A stretch of 61,123 bases of DNA from Segatella copri (GTDB lineage: Bacteria; Bacteroidota; Bacteroidia; Bacteroidales; Bacteroidaceae). The notes beneath the pieces are model-generated. The model was not told the DNA's origin. It ran no database searches and worked only from the letters and a program-made list of their open reading frames with translations. Position numbers and translations under genes: made by a program. Within the stretch, counting starts at the first letter, position 1, and every line of letters starts with the position of its first letter. The DNA lies in contig NZ_VZCB01000092.1 in the NCBI RefSeq assembly GCF_009494395.1, positions 1-61,123 on the forward strand, in the 5' to 3' direction. Shown here one piece after another: positions 1-8,299 of the stretch.

Positions 1-47
1 TCATTCAAGTTTTTTATATTACTTGCTTATAATTCGAAAATTTTATA

Positions 48-55
48 TAAATTTG
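48..55 (+). promoter_or_regulatory. -7 promoter box of the LacI-family gene
   Basis: TAAATTTG fits the Bacteroidales -7 consensus TAnnTTTG and lies 32 bp before the start codon at 88. A CTTG about 22 bp upstream may be a weak -33 element. Confidence 0.5.
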
Positions 56-87
56 CAAGCACATATAACAAGAAACCAAAAAGAGAT

Positions 88-1095
88 ATGGCAAAATATG
101 TAACCATCATGGATATTGCAAGGGAACTGGGGATTTCCAAGTCCACCGTTTCGCGTGCTCTTTCGGGAGATACGGGTAATGTGAAGACGGAAACCTTGCA
201 GAAGATATTGGCAACTGCCGAGCGGATGGGCTATCATCGCAACGAACTGGCTGTGAACTTTCGCCAGCAGAGTACTCATAACATCGGCATCATCATTCCC
301 GAAATCGTAACAACGTTCTATATGACCTTTATCAATGAAGCTCAAGCCATCTTGCGCAAGCAGGGGTATAAGGTGATGATTGCCATCTCTAACGAGAATC
401 CTGAGCAGGAGAGAGAGAACATTCTGATGATGGAGCAGCTGCGTGTGGATGGCATCCTGATGAGTGCATGCGATAAGGAGCATAATGTGGACCTATATAA
501 TAAGGTGATAAAAAGGGGCATTCCCATCGTGTTTTTCGATAGAACGGTGGAGAAGGTAAAGGCTTCACAGGTGCACATGGACGATTACATCATGTCGTTT
601 TTCATGGTGGAGGCTTTGTTGCGCAAGGGGTATAAGCATATTATTCATATCCCGGGACCTGCTTATATCCGAAACAGCTATGAACGATTGAGGGGTTATA
701 GGGATGCGCTGGAAAAGTTTCATATAGAGTATCAGGCACAGGATGTCTTGTCGCCAGCCTTGTCGGCTGAAGAGGGTAGTTGGGTGATGGAGCGTTTCCT
801 GGAGAAGAATGTGCCCTTTGATGCGGTCTTTGGCTTTACGGAGACTGCTGTGTTGGGAGCCAAGAGTGCTATCCAGAAGCGTGGCTTGCGCATTCCGGAG
901 GATGTGGCACTTTGCTGCATGTCGGGCACAGCCTTGGCTACCTTGGTTCATCCTCAGTTGACGGTAGTAGAACAGCCTATTGAGAAAATGGCGCAGGAAA
1001 GTTGCCGACTGTTGCTGGAGCATATTGCCGATGGCTATAGAAGGATAGAGGAAATTGTATTGAGAGGTGAAACCGTGATAAGGGAATCTACTTAA
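88..1095 (+). CDS. LacI/GalR-family transcriptional regulator
   Basis: This is a 335-residue cytoplasmic DNA-binding repressor or activator of normal LacI length. Residues about 6-50 form the helix-turn-helix and hinge (DIARELGISKSTVSRAL), and the rest is a periplasmic-binding-protein-like sensor domain (NIGIIIPEI, DAVFGFTE, IPEDVALCCMSG). The ATG follows a purine-rich stretch and a -7 box. The ligand cannot be read from the sequence. No sugar-use gene lies next to it in the window, so its target may be left of base 1. It ends in a strong hairpin shared with the convergent ndh gene. A fragment of a related gene lies at 2822-2962. Confidence 0.95.
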   Translation: MAKYVTIMDIARELGISKSTVSRALSGDTGNVKTETLQKILATAERMGYHRNELAVNFRQQSTHNIGIIIPEIVTTFYMTFINEAQAILRKQGYKVMIAISNENPEQERENILMMEQLRVDGILMSACDKEHNVDLYNKVIKRGIPIVFFDRTVEKVKASQVHMDDYIMSFFMVEALLRKGYKHIIHIPGPAYIRNSYERLRGYRDALEKFHIEYQAQDVLSPALSAEEGSWVMERFLEKNVPFDAVFGFTETAVLGAKSAIQKRGLRIPEDVALCCMSGTALATLVHPQLTVVEQPIEKMAQESCRLLLEHIADGYRRIEEIVLRGETVIREST

Positions 1096-1130
1096 TAAAG
1101 GTATCGACTTCTGGAATCTGCATAAAAGAA

Positions 1131-1172
1131 ACGGGTGTATCATCTATATTATTGAATGATACACCCGTTTTC
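1131..1172. terminator. Bidirectional terminator between lacI-type gene and ndh
   Basis: A perfect 13-bp stem (1131-1143 with 1156-1168) with a 12-nt loop is followed by a T-run on the plus strand and flanked by A-rich sequence on the other side. It can terminate both convergent genes. Confidence 0.85.
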
Positions 1173-1216
1173 TATCTCTTTATCTTAAGCTTTTAAACTT
1201 AATCTATCGCCTTATC

Positions 1217-2590
1217 TTAAGCTTCCTCTTCCTCTTCTTCATTCTCCAGCAAGTCGGTGCCGAGGTGAGTGGTCTGTTCACGCTTCAAACGGTCGCGCAC
1301 TTCCTTAGGCTTGGTGGCGTAGGTAATCATTCGGATAGAATCGTTATAGCTTACGTACTTCCAGAGCCAGTTGAGCATTACCATTACCTTGTTCTTTACG
1401 CCAAGGATAGAGCGGAGGTGAACTACCAGCCACAATACCCAGGCAAAGAAGCCCTGGCTGTGGAACTTGCCAAGCTCTACCACAGCCTTGTGTCTTCCGA
1501 TGGTAGCCATAGAGCCCAGGTTCTTGTAGCGGAAAGGCTTGAGCTGGGAATCAGCGGCTCCCTCGGCAATCTTCTGGATATTCTTAGCCAGGAGTGCTGC
1601 CTGCTGAATGGCTACCTGTGCCAACTGTGGATGACCGCCAGGATAAGCTGGGTCTGTGGTCTGGATACACTGGTCGCCGATGGCAAAGAGACCGTCCATA
1701 CCAGGGATGCGGTTGAATTCATCTACTACGATTCGGAAACCACGGCCCAGATGATCGCCATCGATACCCGTGATAGGCTGTGCCTTTACACCTGATACCC
1801 AGAGGAAGGTACGGGTAGGAATCTCCTGACCATCCTTCATCAGAACCTTGTGGTCCTTGTAGTCGGTTACCATCTTGCCAAACTGTACATCCACACCCAT
1901 GCTGGTAAGAAATTCGTATGCTTTCTTAGAAGAGTCCTGTGACATTCCGGCGAGCAGTCTGTCGCCCGCTTCCAGGAGATAGATGTGCATCAGAGATGAG
2001 TCCATATCAGGATAATCATAAGGAATCACGTAGCGCTTCATTTCAGAGAGGGCTCCGGCTATCTCCACACCTGTAGCACCACCGCCTACAATCACTACGT
2101 TCAGCAGTTCCTGTCGCTCCTCTTCTGTGGCACAGGTCAATGCACGCTCCAGGTTACTCAGCACAGCGTTGCGCAATCCCATTGCCTCAGAAACGGTCTT
2201 CATCGGAATCGCCCATTTCTCGATGTTGGCATTGCCATAGAAATTGGTGGTGGTTCCTGCTGCGAACACCAGGTAATCGTACTCAATCTTACCGATGGAA
2301 GTCTGCAGAATCTTCTTGTCTGGGAATACGGCTCTCGCTTCTGCCATGCGGAAGTAGAAGTTCTTGCGCTTGCGGAAAATCTGGCGGAACGGGAAGGAGA
2401 TGGAACTTGGATCGATACCTGCCGAGGCAATCTGATAGATAAGCGGAGGGAACTGATGGAAGTTGTTCTTGTCAATCAACACCACCTGCAGGTTTGCGTT
2501 GCAGAGGTCTTCTGCCAAACGAAGACCACCGAGTCCGCCACCTACAATCACAACTCTCTTCAACTGATTTCTCTTGATATTAATACTCAT
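1217..2590 (-). CDS. ndh: Type II NADH:quinone oxidoreductase
   Basis: This 457-residue flavoprotein is expected to oxidise NADH and pass electrons to menaquinone at the inner membrane face without pumping protons. The first Rossmann motif for FAD is near residues 13-20 (VVIVGGGLGG) and the second, for NADH, near 164-175 (VVIVGGGATGVEIAG). LFAIGDQ near the C-terminal third is the usual FAD-contacting motif. A hydrophobic segment (FFAWVLWLVVHL) near residue 380 fits the membrane-anchoring C-terminal part. The tail is a run of glutamates. Length is normal for NDH-2. It appears to be a single-gene unit, closed by the hairpin at 1131-1172. Confidence 0.95.
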   Translation of the reverse strand: MSINIKRNQLKRVVIVGGGLGGLRLAEDLCNANLQVVLIDKNNFHQFPPLIYQIASAGIDPSSISFPFRQIFRKRKNFYFRMAEARAVFPDKKILQTSIGKIEYDYLVFAAGTTTNFYGNANIEKWAIPMKTVSEAMGLRNAVLSNLERALTCATEEERQELLNVVIVGGGATGVEIAGALSEMKRYVIPYDYPDMDSSLMHIYLLEAGDRLLAGMSQDSSKKAYEFLTSMGVDVQFGKMVTDYKDHKVLMKDGQEIPTRTFLWVSGVKAQPITGIDGDHLGRGFRIVVDEFNRIPGMDGLFAIGDQCIQTTDPAYPGGHPQLAQVAIQQAALLAKNIQKIAEGAADSQLKPFRYKNLGSMATIGRHKAVVELGKFHSQGFFAWVLWLVVHLRSILGVKNKVMVMLNWLWKYVSYNDSIRMITYATKPKEVRDRLKREQTTHLGTDLLENEEEEEEA

Positions 2591-2821
2591 AACTACTGCT
2601 GTTTGTTTGTATAAATTAATTACATATATTTGCTACTGATTTTTCATATTATAGGCATTTAGCCTAGTCATCGCTGAAATTCGCTTGCAAAGGTACAGCT
2701 TTTAATTGAGACGGCAAAGAAAGAAGTGTAGAAAAACAGGGTAGAAGACTGTTGCAATCGTTTCCATTTCAGAAACGGGTAACTGATGTTATAAAATGTA
2801 ATATACAGATAGCATTTTGAG

Positions 2822-2962
2822 GAGTTCTTCCATCTTTTTGATGCCGTCTTCGCCTTTACTGATACTTTGGCGATAGGTGCGCAGAAGCGGCTCCGCGCTT
2901 TGGGTAAGCGGGTACCGGAAGAGATTTTCGTGGCTGGTTTTTCGGGCACGTTTGCAAGGTAA
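2822..2962 (+). pseudogene. C-terminal remnant of a LacI-family regulator gene
   Basis: Read on the plus strand, this stretch encodes a short peptide containing FDAVFAFTDTLAIGAQKRL and VPEEIFVAGFSG. It aligns with FDAVFGFTETAVLGAKSAI and IPEDVALCCMSG of the LacI protein encoded at 88-1095. Upstream the frame hits TAG at once and downstream it ends in TAA, so only about 46 codons of the effector domain are left. The rest of the 2591-3038 gap holds no other coding sequence that I can support. Its divergence from the gene at 88 points to another paralogue, not a recent copy. Confidence 0.7.
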
Positions 2963-3038
2963 AAGATAAGGGATAAAGTATTAGAAAAAGTTGAGTTAGC
3001 GTCTCATAATCATATTACTTTCATGCTGCATAACTTAA

Positions 3039-3066
3039 AAAAGAGACGGAATTTTCCGTCTCTTTT
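3039..3066 (-). terminator. Terminator of the 3069-3560 lipoprotein gene
   Basis: A 12-bp stem (3039-3050 with 3055-3066) with a 4-nt loop starts a few bases after the stop codon and is followed by a T-run on the minus strand. Confidence 0.8.
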
Positions 3067-3068
3067 AA

Positions 3069-3560
3069 TTATTTGATACGCCCTTCTTTTCTGAGAAGAT
3101 TGATAAACTTATTCCAACCTTCAGAACGCTTATCTGCATTTTGTTTTGTCTTTTCTAAATTCCAATAATTCGGATAATTATCGTTGAGATAGTATTTGCC
3201 ATCCTTGTCACAGAATAAGACCAAATCATCATATGCACGATTCACAACAGGATTGATATTAGCAGCTATAATGAACAGTGTTTCAGATGAACTTTTTACA
3301 CTTATTGATGCATAGATTGGAATAGATTTTATTTTATCATATTCCTTAAATTTGATTTCTCGTGTTTTAGGATTGAACCATGCAATATCTAAATCAGTAA
3401 AGGCTATAGAATCCTTATGTTGCACAACATTGCCTGTGCTTACTTGACATACACCAAATAGTTGTGGTGATGTTTCCGTAAGAAAAGCATCTGTATTAGA
3501 GTTGCATGAACTAAATACAACCAATACTGTCAATAATATGATACCCAATAATTTCTTCAT
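3069..3560 (-). CDS. Small lipoprotein of unknown function
   Basis: The 163-residue product starts with MKKLLGIILLTVLVVFSSC, a signal peptide with lipobox FSSC, so it should be lipidated at Cys19 and attached to a membrane facing the periplasm or the surface. The mature part is soluble and has no domain that I recognise. The C-terminal stretch is lysine- and arginine-rich. It is a single-gene unit with its own -7 box and terminator. Calling it a lipoprotein is well supported. No function can be assigned. Confidence 0.8.
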   Translation of the reverse strand: MKKLLGIILLTVLVVFSSCNSNTDAFLTETSPQLFGVCQVSTGNVVQHKDSIAFTDLDIAWFNPKTREIKFKEYDKIKSIPIYASISVKSSSETLFIIAANINPVVNRAYDDLVLFCDKDGKYYLNDNYPNYWNLEKTKQNADKRSEGWNKFINLLRKEGRIK

Positions 3561-3603
3561 TGTTTTATCCTATATGAGTTTATCTATTAATTTCTTTTCG
3601 CCA

Positions 3604-3611
3604 CAAATATA
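3604..3611 (-). promoter_or_regulatory. -7 promoter box of the lipoprotein gene
   Basis: On the minus strand this reads TATATTTG, a match to TAnnTTTG, 43 bp upstream of the start codon. The remaining gap to 3860 is AT-rich and shows no gene. Confidence 0.5.
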
Positions 3612-3860
3612 ATGCAAAAATGTGAATAAATAAAAGATTTGCAAATATTTATTGTTATTTTTAACATTCTTTATAAAAATCTTGACATGTAAACTCCTTC
3701 TTTTTTGTTTTTTTGCAACCAAAAAGAGTTGTTTGACTGCAAATGTACGCAGATTGCAGAAATTAGGAATGTTGCTAAATCATTACCTCCATTGAGGTGA
3801 AACCGTTATAAATCGCTCATTTTAAGCTATTCGGCAGTTTTTAGCGTAATTTTGTGTAAA

Positions 3861-3895
3861 AAAAACGGCTGTACCCAATTGCTTGAGCACAGCCG
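3861..3895 (-). terminator. Terminator of the HU/primase cluster
   Basis: On the minus strand CGGCTGT pairs with ACAGCCG (3889-3895 with 3866-3872). Pairing continues inward with G-T wobbles to a small loop, followed by a run of eight T. It lies 29 bp after the stop of the HU-like gene. Confidence 0.85.
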
Positions 3896-3924
3896 CCTGT
3901 CTTTATCGTATGATTGTAGGGCTA

Positions 3925-4479
3925 TTACAAACCTATATCGCCACCAGGGTTGTTGTCTTCGCCTCCGCCAGGGTTGTTGTCTTCGCCTCCGCCTGGTTTT
4001 TTGCCTTCGCCTCCGCCTGGGTTGTTGTCTGGGTCTTCTACATCGCCTTTATCGCCAGAGGTAACGTTCTTGATGACCTTGCCGTTGCGGTCGTAGCAGG
4101 TTATCTGGATGGCAGTGTCCATCAGTTCCTGTTTGATTTCCACGTTAGGCGTGAAGATGACACGTCTGGCAGTGATGAGTCCGCTTGCCACCTCGTTCAC
4201 GGTTTCCACGCTTTTGGCTCTTACGCCAAATCTCATGGTGCCCAGTCCTGGAATAGCCACGGAGTGACCTTCGGTGGTCCAAGCCTTGATTACCTCGCCT
4301 GCGGCATCCCAACATGCCTGCATCACGCCTCGGCTCACTCCGCTGCGCAGAGCAGCCTCTTTGATAACCTTGCTCTCAGAGAGCTTGTTGTAAAGCTCGG
4401 TGCCGAGCACGTAACGATACTTACCTTTCAACTCACCCACCTGGATGAGGGTTTCCTTTGCTTTCAGATTAATTGCCAT
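3925..4479 (-). CDS. HU-like DNA-binding protein with Gly/Asn/Pro tail
   Basis: Residues 1-125 resemble the HU-like domain that Bacteroidetes proteins of about 150-200 residues carry (AINLKAKETLIQVGEL, VAIPGLGTMRFGVRAKSV). Such proteins probably bend or coat DNA. The C-terminal 50 residues are a tail of repeated GGGEDNNPGG-type units, visible in the DNA as tandem repeats at about 3945-4030. It is the last gene of the minus-strand cluster that also encodes the DUF3987 ATPase, a primase, DUF4248 and a smalltalk-like peptide. AT-rich direct repeats (AATAATTTATAATT) lie just upstream at 4489-4522. The tail length is likely to vary between strains because of its repeats. Confidence 0.8.
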   Translation of the reverse strand: MAINLKAKETLIQVGELKGKYRYVLGTELYNKLSESKVIKEAALRSGVSRGVMQACWDAAGEVIKAWTTEGHSVAIPGLGTMRFGVRAKSVETVNEVASGLITARRVIFTPNVEIKQELMDTAIQITCYDRNGKVIKNVTSGDKGDVEDPDNNPGGGEGKKPGGGEDNNPGGGEDNNPGGDIGL

Positions 4480-4636
4480 AATACTTTAAATAATTTATAA
4501 TTAATAATTTATAATTAATAATTTAGAAAATTGATAATCGTAATTTCCAAGTTAAATGGAGACTTGGTTGTCAATATCTTTCCCTTCGTAATTTTACCTT
4601 TTTACTTTTTTACCTTTAAAAAATTCTTTTTACCAT

Positions 4637-4825
4637 TTATCTAATGGTGATGGTAGGCACGAAGTGAGTGGAATCGGCTCGGGTGGAGATATTGTTCTCC
4701 TGTTGCTGTCGTTGGTTCTTTCCTATTACCAGTCCTGCGGTGCACGAGCTGGTGAGGTAGGTGACGATGGCAGAGCACACGGCCACGATGAGATACTTGA
4801 TGAATGCTTTCATGTTTGGGTTCAT
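4637..4825 (-). CDS. Small lipoprotein-like peptide, smalltalk-like
   Basis: The open frame reaches back to 4897, but the ATG at 4825 (MNPNMKAFIKYL) follows an AGGGGGC stretch and gives a sensible 62-residue product. It has a short basic start, a hydrophobic segment and SSC at the end of that segment, so it is probably a lipoprotein or membrane peptide. Short peptides of this design, called smalltalk proteins, occur beside HU-like genes in Bacteroides. That assignment rests on layout and composition only. The glutamine-rich middle is presumably extracytoplasmic. Function unknown. Confidence 0.5.
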   Translation of the reverse strand: MNPNMKAFIKYLIVAVCSAIVTYLTSSCTAGLVIGKNQRQQQENNISTRADSTHFVPTITIR

Positions 4826-4918
4826 ACGTTTCTCTTGCCCCCTTTTAACTTCCCGTCCTCTTATAAAAAAGGAAAAGAAGGACTCGTATCGGGACATGGA
4901 GTCTAGGTTATAACTTGA

Positions 4919-5003
4919 TGCATCTGAGACATTCTCATCCTTGTCTGAGACTTTCTCTTTCTTGTCTGAGACATTCTCTTTCTTTTCAGAGACTTTCTCC
5001 AGA
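4919..5003. repeat. Four 21-bp tandem repeats carrying CTGAGAC
   Basis: CTGAGAC starts at 4924, 4945 and 4966, with a variant CAGAGAC at 4987, an exact 21-bp period. The units read roughly TTGTCTGAGACATTCTCTTTC. The array lies between DUF4248 and the smalltalk-like gene. The same heptamer occurs six times around 8091-8250, at the head of the cluster. The remaining gap (5004-5188) has short dyads (GGAGAAA/TTTCTCC) and no gene. Confidence 0.75.
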
Positions 5004-5188
5004 TGCTCTTTTTCATTTTTCCAACTGGAGAAATATTTTTCTCCAACTAGGAAAGTGATTTTCCAGCGCTTTCTGAATCACGATGCAAAGATACAAAAAC
5101 AGCCGCCAGCGGTTATGCGTTGGCGGCTGATGCCGTGAGATGGCGGCACATTTTTCAGAATATTTTTTCGTAAATTTCTGAAACGGTA

Positions 5189-5410
5189 TTATCCCGGTTC
5201 GCCCAGATACTCCACGATGGCCTTCACCTGTTTAGGCGAGAAAGCCTTGCTGGTCTTCTTGTAGCCCATCTTCTGGAGTTCATCCCACAGAGGGGTACAA
5301 AGTCGAATCCAAGCCATCAGATGGTTGACGGCAGTGCGTGGCATGCTCTCGGGAAAGTACATCAGGGCAAGTTCCTTCTTGGTGTACGTGTGAATGATAA
5401 ATTCTTCCAT
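5189..5410 (-). CDS. DUF4248-family protein
   Basis: This 73-residue protein begins MEEFIIHTYTKKELALMYFPE and ends in a QVKAIVEYLGEPG-type helix, the pattern of the DUF4248 family of Bacteroidetes, which often lies beside primase- and HU-like genes. It has no signal peptide or membrane segment. The predicted helices and the spacing suggest a helix-turn-helix-like or adaptor fold, but no function is established. The stop of the primase gene lies 2 bp upstream, so the two genes are almost certainly co-transcribed. Confidence 0.8.
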   Translation of the reverse strand: MEEFIIHTYTKKELALMYFPESMPRTAVNHLMAWIRLCTPLWDELQKMGYKKTSKAFSPKQVKAIVEYLGEPG

Positions 5411-5412
5411 AT

Positions 5413-6426
5413 TTATTTTGCTTTAAAAATTAATAACTTCCTGAACTTTCGCATCAGAAAATAGTCGCTGAAATCCTTGCATCCAGGGGGCAACTGGTGA
5501 TGCACTAGCGAGGGCAGAATCTCCTTCAACTGCATGTAGAGATGTTCGCCCGGCGCATCCTTGTCGGGATACATGTGCCATTCTATCTTGAGCTTTTCTC
5601 CCATTTCTGCCAACCATTGCTTGTCGGCTGGTTTCAAGAGCGTGGCAGACGGAATGGCTATCGCCTTGTGTCCGGCAGAGAGCATCGCCCAGCAGTCGCT
5701 GCACCCCTCGGTGATGTAAAGAGGTTCACCAGGCGAAAGCTGTCTTGTGACGGGCAGGTTATAGATGCCGCATTGCGAACCGTAGGGGAATCGGAAGCGG
5801 GGAATGCTCTTTCCCGAAGCTTCTTTATCTGGATTCGCCTTGCCTAAATCGCTCTTTCCCGAAGCTTCTTTGTTAAGATTCGCCTTGCCGAGATTTCTGT
5901 TTTGGATGCCGATGAGTTTTCCGTCCACGTCATAGTAAGGAGTCTGTAGCCAACTGATGCCCTCCTTATCCGTCCATGATGTCAGTCGGCACCAGTTTAC
6001 CACTCTCGCATCAATCCGTCTCTCCTCGAAAAGAAATCTACGTGCCGCCTCGTTGAGCCAAGGATGCTCGAAGAATCGGGCGTACTTGCTGGCATCAAAG
6101 GAGGGTGCTTTCGAGGTGGGTGCTTTCTCCGGAGAATATTTCTCCTTTCCATCTGCTATATAAACTTGATGCGCATCTGCCAGCCAATGGCAAGCCGAGA
6201 GAAAATCCTTGCCTGTATATTTCATCACAAGGTCGATGGTGCCGATGCTGTGGTCCATACATACGTAGCAGCGGCAATAGTTCTTCCTCGTGTTGAACGA
6301 GAAACTGGCGTGATGATCGTCGTGGAAAGGGCAGAGGCACTTGTGCTTCGACACCTGCATTCCCAGTCGCTCTGCGACCTCCTCTATTGGAAGGTCGCGG
6401 AGCTTTTGAATTTCATATTTTTCCAT
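5413..6426 (-). CDS. CHC2 zinc-finger/Toprim primase-like protein
   Basis: I take the start at 6426 (MEKYEIQKLRDLP). The upstream codons to 6474 consist of a repeated A-rich leader. Residues 30-56 form the DnaG-type zinc finger (CPFH at 32-35, CYVC at 53-56). The C-terminal half has a Toprim core with ITEG and the DKD acidic pair. The 337-residue protein lacks the long DnaG C-terminal region, so it resembles the small primases of phages, plasmids and integrative elements. A tandem duplication between the domains repeats LGKAN and KEASGKS. With the DUF3987 ATPase upstream it probably forms a replication-initiation or DNA-processing unit. Confidence 0.85.
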   Translation of the reverse strand: MEKYEIQKLRDLPIEEVAERLGMQVSKHKCLCPFHDDHHASFSFNTRKNYCRCYVCMDHSIGTIDLVMKYTGKDFLSACHWLADAHQVYIADGKEKYSPEKAPTSKAPSFDASKYARFFEHPWLNEAARRFLFEERRIDARVVNWCRLTSWTDKEGISWLQTPYYDVDGKLIGIQNRNLGKANLNKEASGKSDLGKANPDKEASGKSIPRFRFPYGSQCGIYNLPVTRQLSPGEPLYITEGCSDCWAMLSAGHKAIAIPSATLLKPADKQWLAEMGEKLKIEWHMYPDKDAPGEHLYMQLKEILPSLVHHQLPPGCKDFSDYFLMRKFRKLLIFKAK

Positions 6427-6489
6427 ACAAAAGTCTTTTTTACTTTTTTCAAACAAAAGTCTTTTTCCAAACAAAAGTCTTTTTTACTG
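6427..6489 (-). repeat. A-rich leader with three AAAGACTTTTG repeats
   Basis: The leader of the primase gene carries three copies of AAAGACTTTTGT on the minus strand within 63 bp. It may be a translation-enhancing A-rich leader. It also extends the open frame upstream, which is why I did not use the first ATG. Confidence 0.5.
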
Positions 6490-6731
6490 AACTTTCGCAT
6501 GTGGTTCAAGAACGGGCTGAAGGCCCAAAAGCTCCTAGCCCAGGGCATCGCCCTGGGTATAATGGCAATCAGCAAGGCGCCCTGTAAGGGCAAAAGCTTT
6601 AAAATACTGGGCAATATACAAAGCTTTTGCCCTTACAGGGCGACAAGTTTGTGTCCCCAATTACCCAGGGCGATGCCCTGGGCTAGGAGCTTCTGCCCTT
6701 TCAGGGCGTTTGGAGCTTACATGCGAAACTT
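6490..6731. repeat. Palindromic interspersed repeat, copy 1
   Basis: This 242-bp element has near-perfect 13-bp ends (AACTTTCGCATGT and ACATGCGAAACTT, one mismatch). Inside are nested dyads including CCCAGGG/CCCTGGG, GCCCTGTAAGGGC and AAGCTTT. Copies 2 (13087-13321) and 3 (14771-15011) are in the opposite orientation. It contains no gene. It sits between the DUF3987 stop codon and the primase start, so it would be transcribed within the cluster and could fold into a large hairpin. Confidence 0.85.
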
Positions 6732-6738
6732 GAATTTT

Positions 6739-8040
6739 TTACTTTTTCAGATACTCCTGCGTCTTGGTGTAAAGTCCAGTCTGGGCACAGTAGGTGATAA
6801 ACTCACGGTTCTTCCAAACTCTGAGCTGATGCTTGGTGCCCTCCTTGCTCTTGCCGAGGCTCAGGCGCAATGCCTCCAGCTGCTGCTCGTTGAAGGAATT
6901 ATCCAGGCTGTCGAGCATGTTCTTTGGTCCGTTCTTTTGAGTCTCCTCCTCGTTGGCATCTGCGCCCTTAAACATGTCGCCGAATACCTTTACCTTCGAC
7001 CACAGGTCATAGTAGCAAAACCACACCACGAAGTCGCTGATGCTTCGAGCCCACTGCTGATCGTTCAGAATCCACAGCACTGCCCCCTTCTTCCATGCCG
7101 AGAAGATGCTGCGGTGGGAGAGCTCCCAAAGCATGTCATCATCGGCCAGGTCGGCAAGCTTCGCCATCTCCTCTGCCAGCTGGTCGGCTATCTTGTTGAG
7201 CGGCTTCACGGTGAATGCGCCCTTGCAGTTGTCCAACCTGAGCAGATAGCTGTCCAGCTGTTCCATGAAGTCCTGCCCATAGGTGCCTTGGCGTGGAATC
7301 CTGCCCAGTCGCTCGCCGCGAGCCTTGTAGGCAAAGGGGATTCTGCCGAAGAAACCGTTGGTCAAGTCTTTCTTGTAGAAGAGGCGGGCGGCATCGGGGG
7401 TGGAAGTAAAAGTGAGGTTCACCCGCAGCACGGGGTTACCCGTCACGCCATCAGCCGTGGCACGCAGGGCACCAGCTCGCTGACAGTCGTAGATGTTTCT
7501 CACCATCTGGCTCACCTGCCTGTGCCCACCACACATCTTGTCTGCCATCTCCACCTCGGGCAGGTTGAGGTATTGGGTTCGCTCGCCCAGCTTCTCCAGC
7601 GCCATGGCATTCTGTATGAAGGCAGGGTTGGTGATGTCGGCAGGTGGAAACCAGAAGCTCACGTCCGGACGCTCGGGTTTTTCCTTGTTGGCACCCTTGG
7701 TCTTCATCTGTCGTTGCCAGTCCACGAGTTTCTTATACTCTATCTCATCGTGTTTGCGAAAAGGTCGCATGATTGCCTCTACAAGATGGCTCAATTGCGC
7801 CTTTCCGATGCCCGAAGGACCTATCAAATGCCCCATTTGGCCGCACATTTCATAAAATTTGTTGTCGCAATACATGAATCTTACGTCCGTGAGATGGGCT
7901 GCCAAGGCAGGAATTGCCATCGGAATGAGCACTTCTCGCATGTCTTTTGAGGCTTGTGAGAGGGCAAATTTCACAAATTCTGTGCCTTTGCCCGGTTTTG
8001 GCATCGCTGGAGCGGTGCTGCTAAAAATGTTGTAATTCAT
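6739..8040 (-). CDS. DUF3987-like P-loop ATPase of a primase cluster
   Basis: The 433-residue cytoplasmic protein resembles the DUF3987 ATPases that accompany VirE-N and primase domains in Bacteroidetes elements. GPSGIGKAQ near residue 93 fits a Walker A loop, except that Ala replaces the usual Ser/Thr after Lys. This may weaken nucleotide binding or reflect a family variant. GNPVLRVNLTFTSTPDA and FFGRIPFAYKARGER in the middle are typical of the family. No VirE-N domain is fused. It is the first gene of the cluster, followed by repeat copy 1 and the primase. A helicase-like replication role is likely but inferred. Confidence 0.7.
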   Translation of the reverse strand: MNYNIFSSTAPAMPKPGKGTEFVKFALSQASKDMREVLIPMAIPALAAHLTDVRFMYCDNKFYEMCGQMGHLIGPSGIGKAQLSHLVEAIMRPFRKHDEIEYKKLVDWQRQMKTKGANKEKPERPDVSFWFPPADITNPAFIQNAMALEKLGERTQYLNLPEVEMADKMCGGHRQVSQMVRNIYDCQRAGALRATADGVTGNPVLRVNLTFTSTPDAARLFYKKDLTNGFFGRIPFAYKARGERLGRIPRQGTYGQDFMEQLDSYLLRLDNCKGAFTVKPLNKIADQLAEEMAKLADLADDDMLWELSHRSIFSAWKKGAVLWILNDQQWARSISDFVVWFCYYDLWSKVKVFGDMFKGADANEEETQKNGPKNMLDSLDNSFNEQQLEALRLSLGKSKEGTKHQLRVWKNREFITYCAQTGLYTKTQEYLKK

Positions 8041-8090
8041 TGCTTTATAGAGAATTAAATCAATTTTTGGTTTGTTACTTGGGTGGCTTA

Positions 8091-8250
8091 GCGTCTCAGT
8101 CTCAGCGTCTCAGTTGTTTTAAAAGGGGTATCCGCTTCTATCTATATATTATATAACTAATTAATTATCAATAAGTTATAAGGTATAAGAAAGGGGGTGT
8201 GAAGTGGAATTGTGACTTTTTTCCTAACTGAGACTGAGACGCTGAGACGG
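8091..8250. promoter_or_regulatory. Two CTGAGAC clusters flanking an AT-rich region
   Basis: GTCTCAG occurs at 8093, 8099 and 8107. Its complement CTGAGAC occurs at 8228, 8234 and 8242, with the same 6/8-bp spacing. Between them lie about 110 mostly AT-rich bases. The site is just upstream of the DUF3987-primase cluster and shares the heptamer with the 21-bp array at 4919-5003. It could be an operator or a replication origin. Confidence 0.65.
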
Positions 8251-8299
8251 TTTTGCTGCCTGCAAGCTGAGTTTGTCAAGCAGTTTTAGCCCCCGAAAA

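Noticed and set aside
2668..2949. Minus-strand frame of 93 codons
   Set aside because: It is the shadow of the plus-strand LacI remnant at 2822-2962 and shows no protein-like features.
4941..5138. Plus-strand frame starting MSETFSFL
   Set aside because: It arises from the 21-bp CTGAGAC repeats and the opposite strand context. No family, no promoter, biased composition.
6064..7950. Long 628-codon plus-strand frame
   Set aside because: It runs antisense through the primase start, a palindromic repeat and the DUF3987 gene, all of which have clear minus-strand domain signatures.
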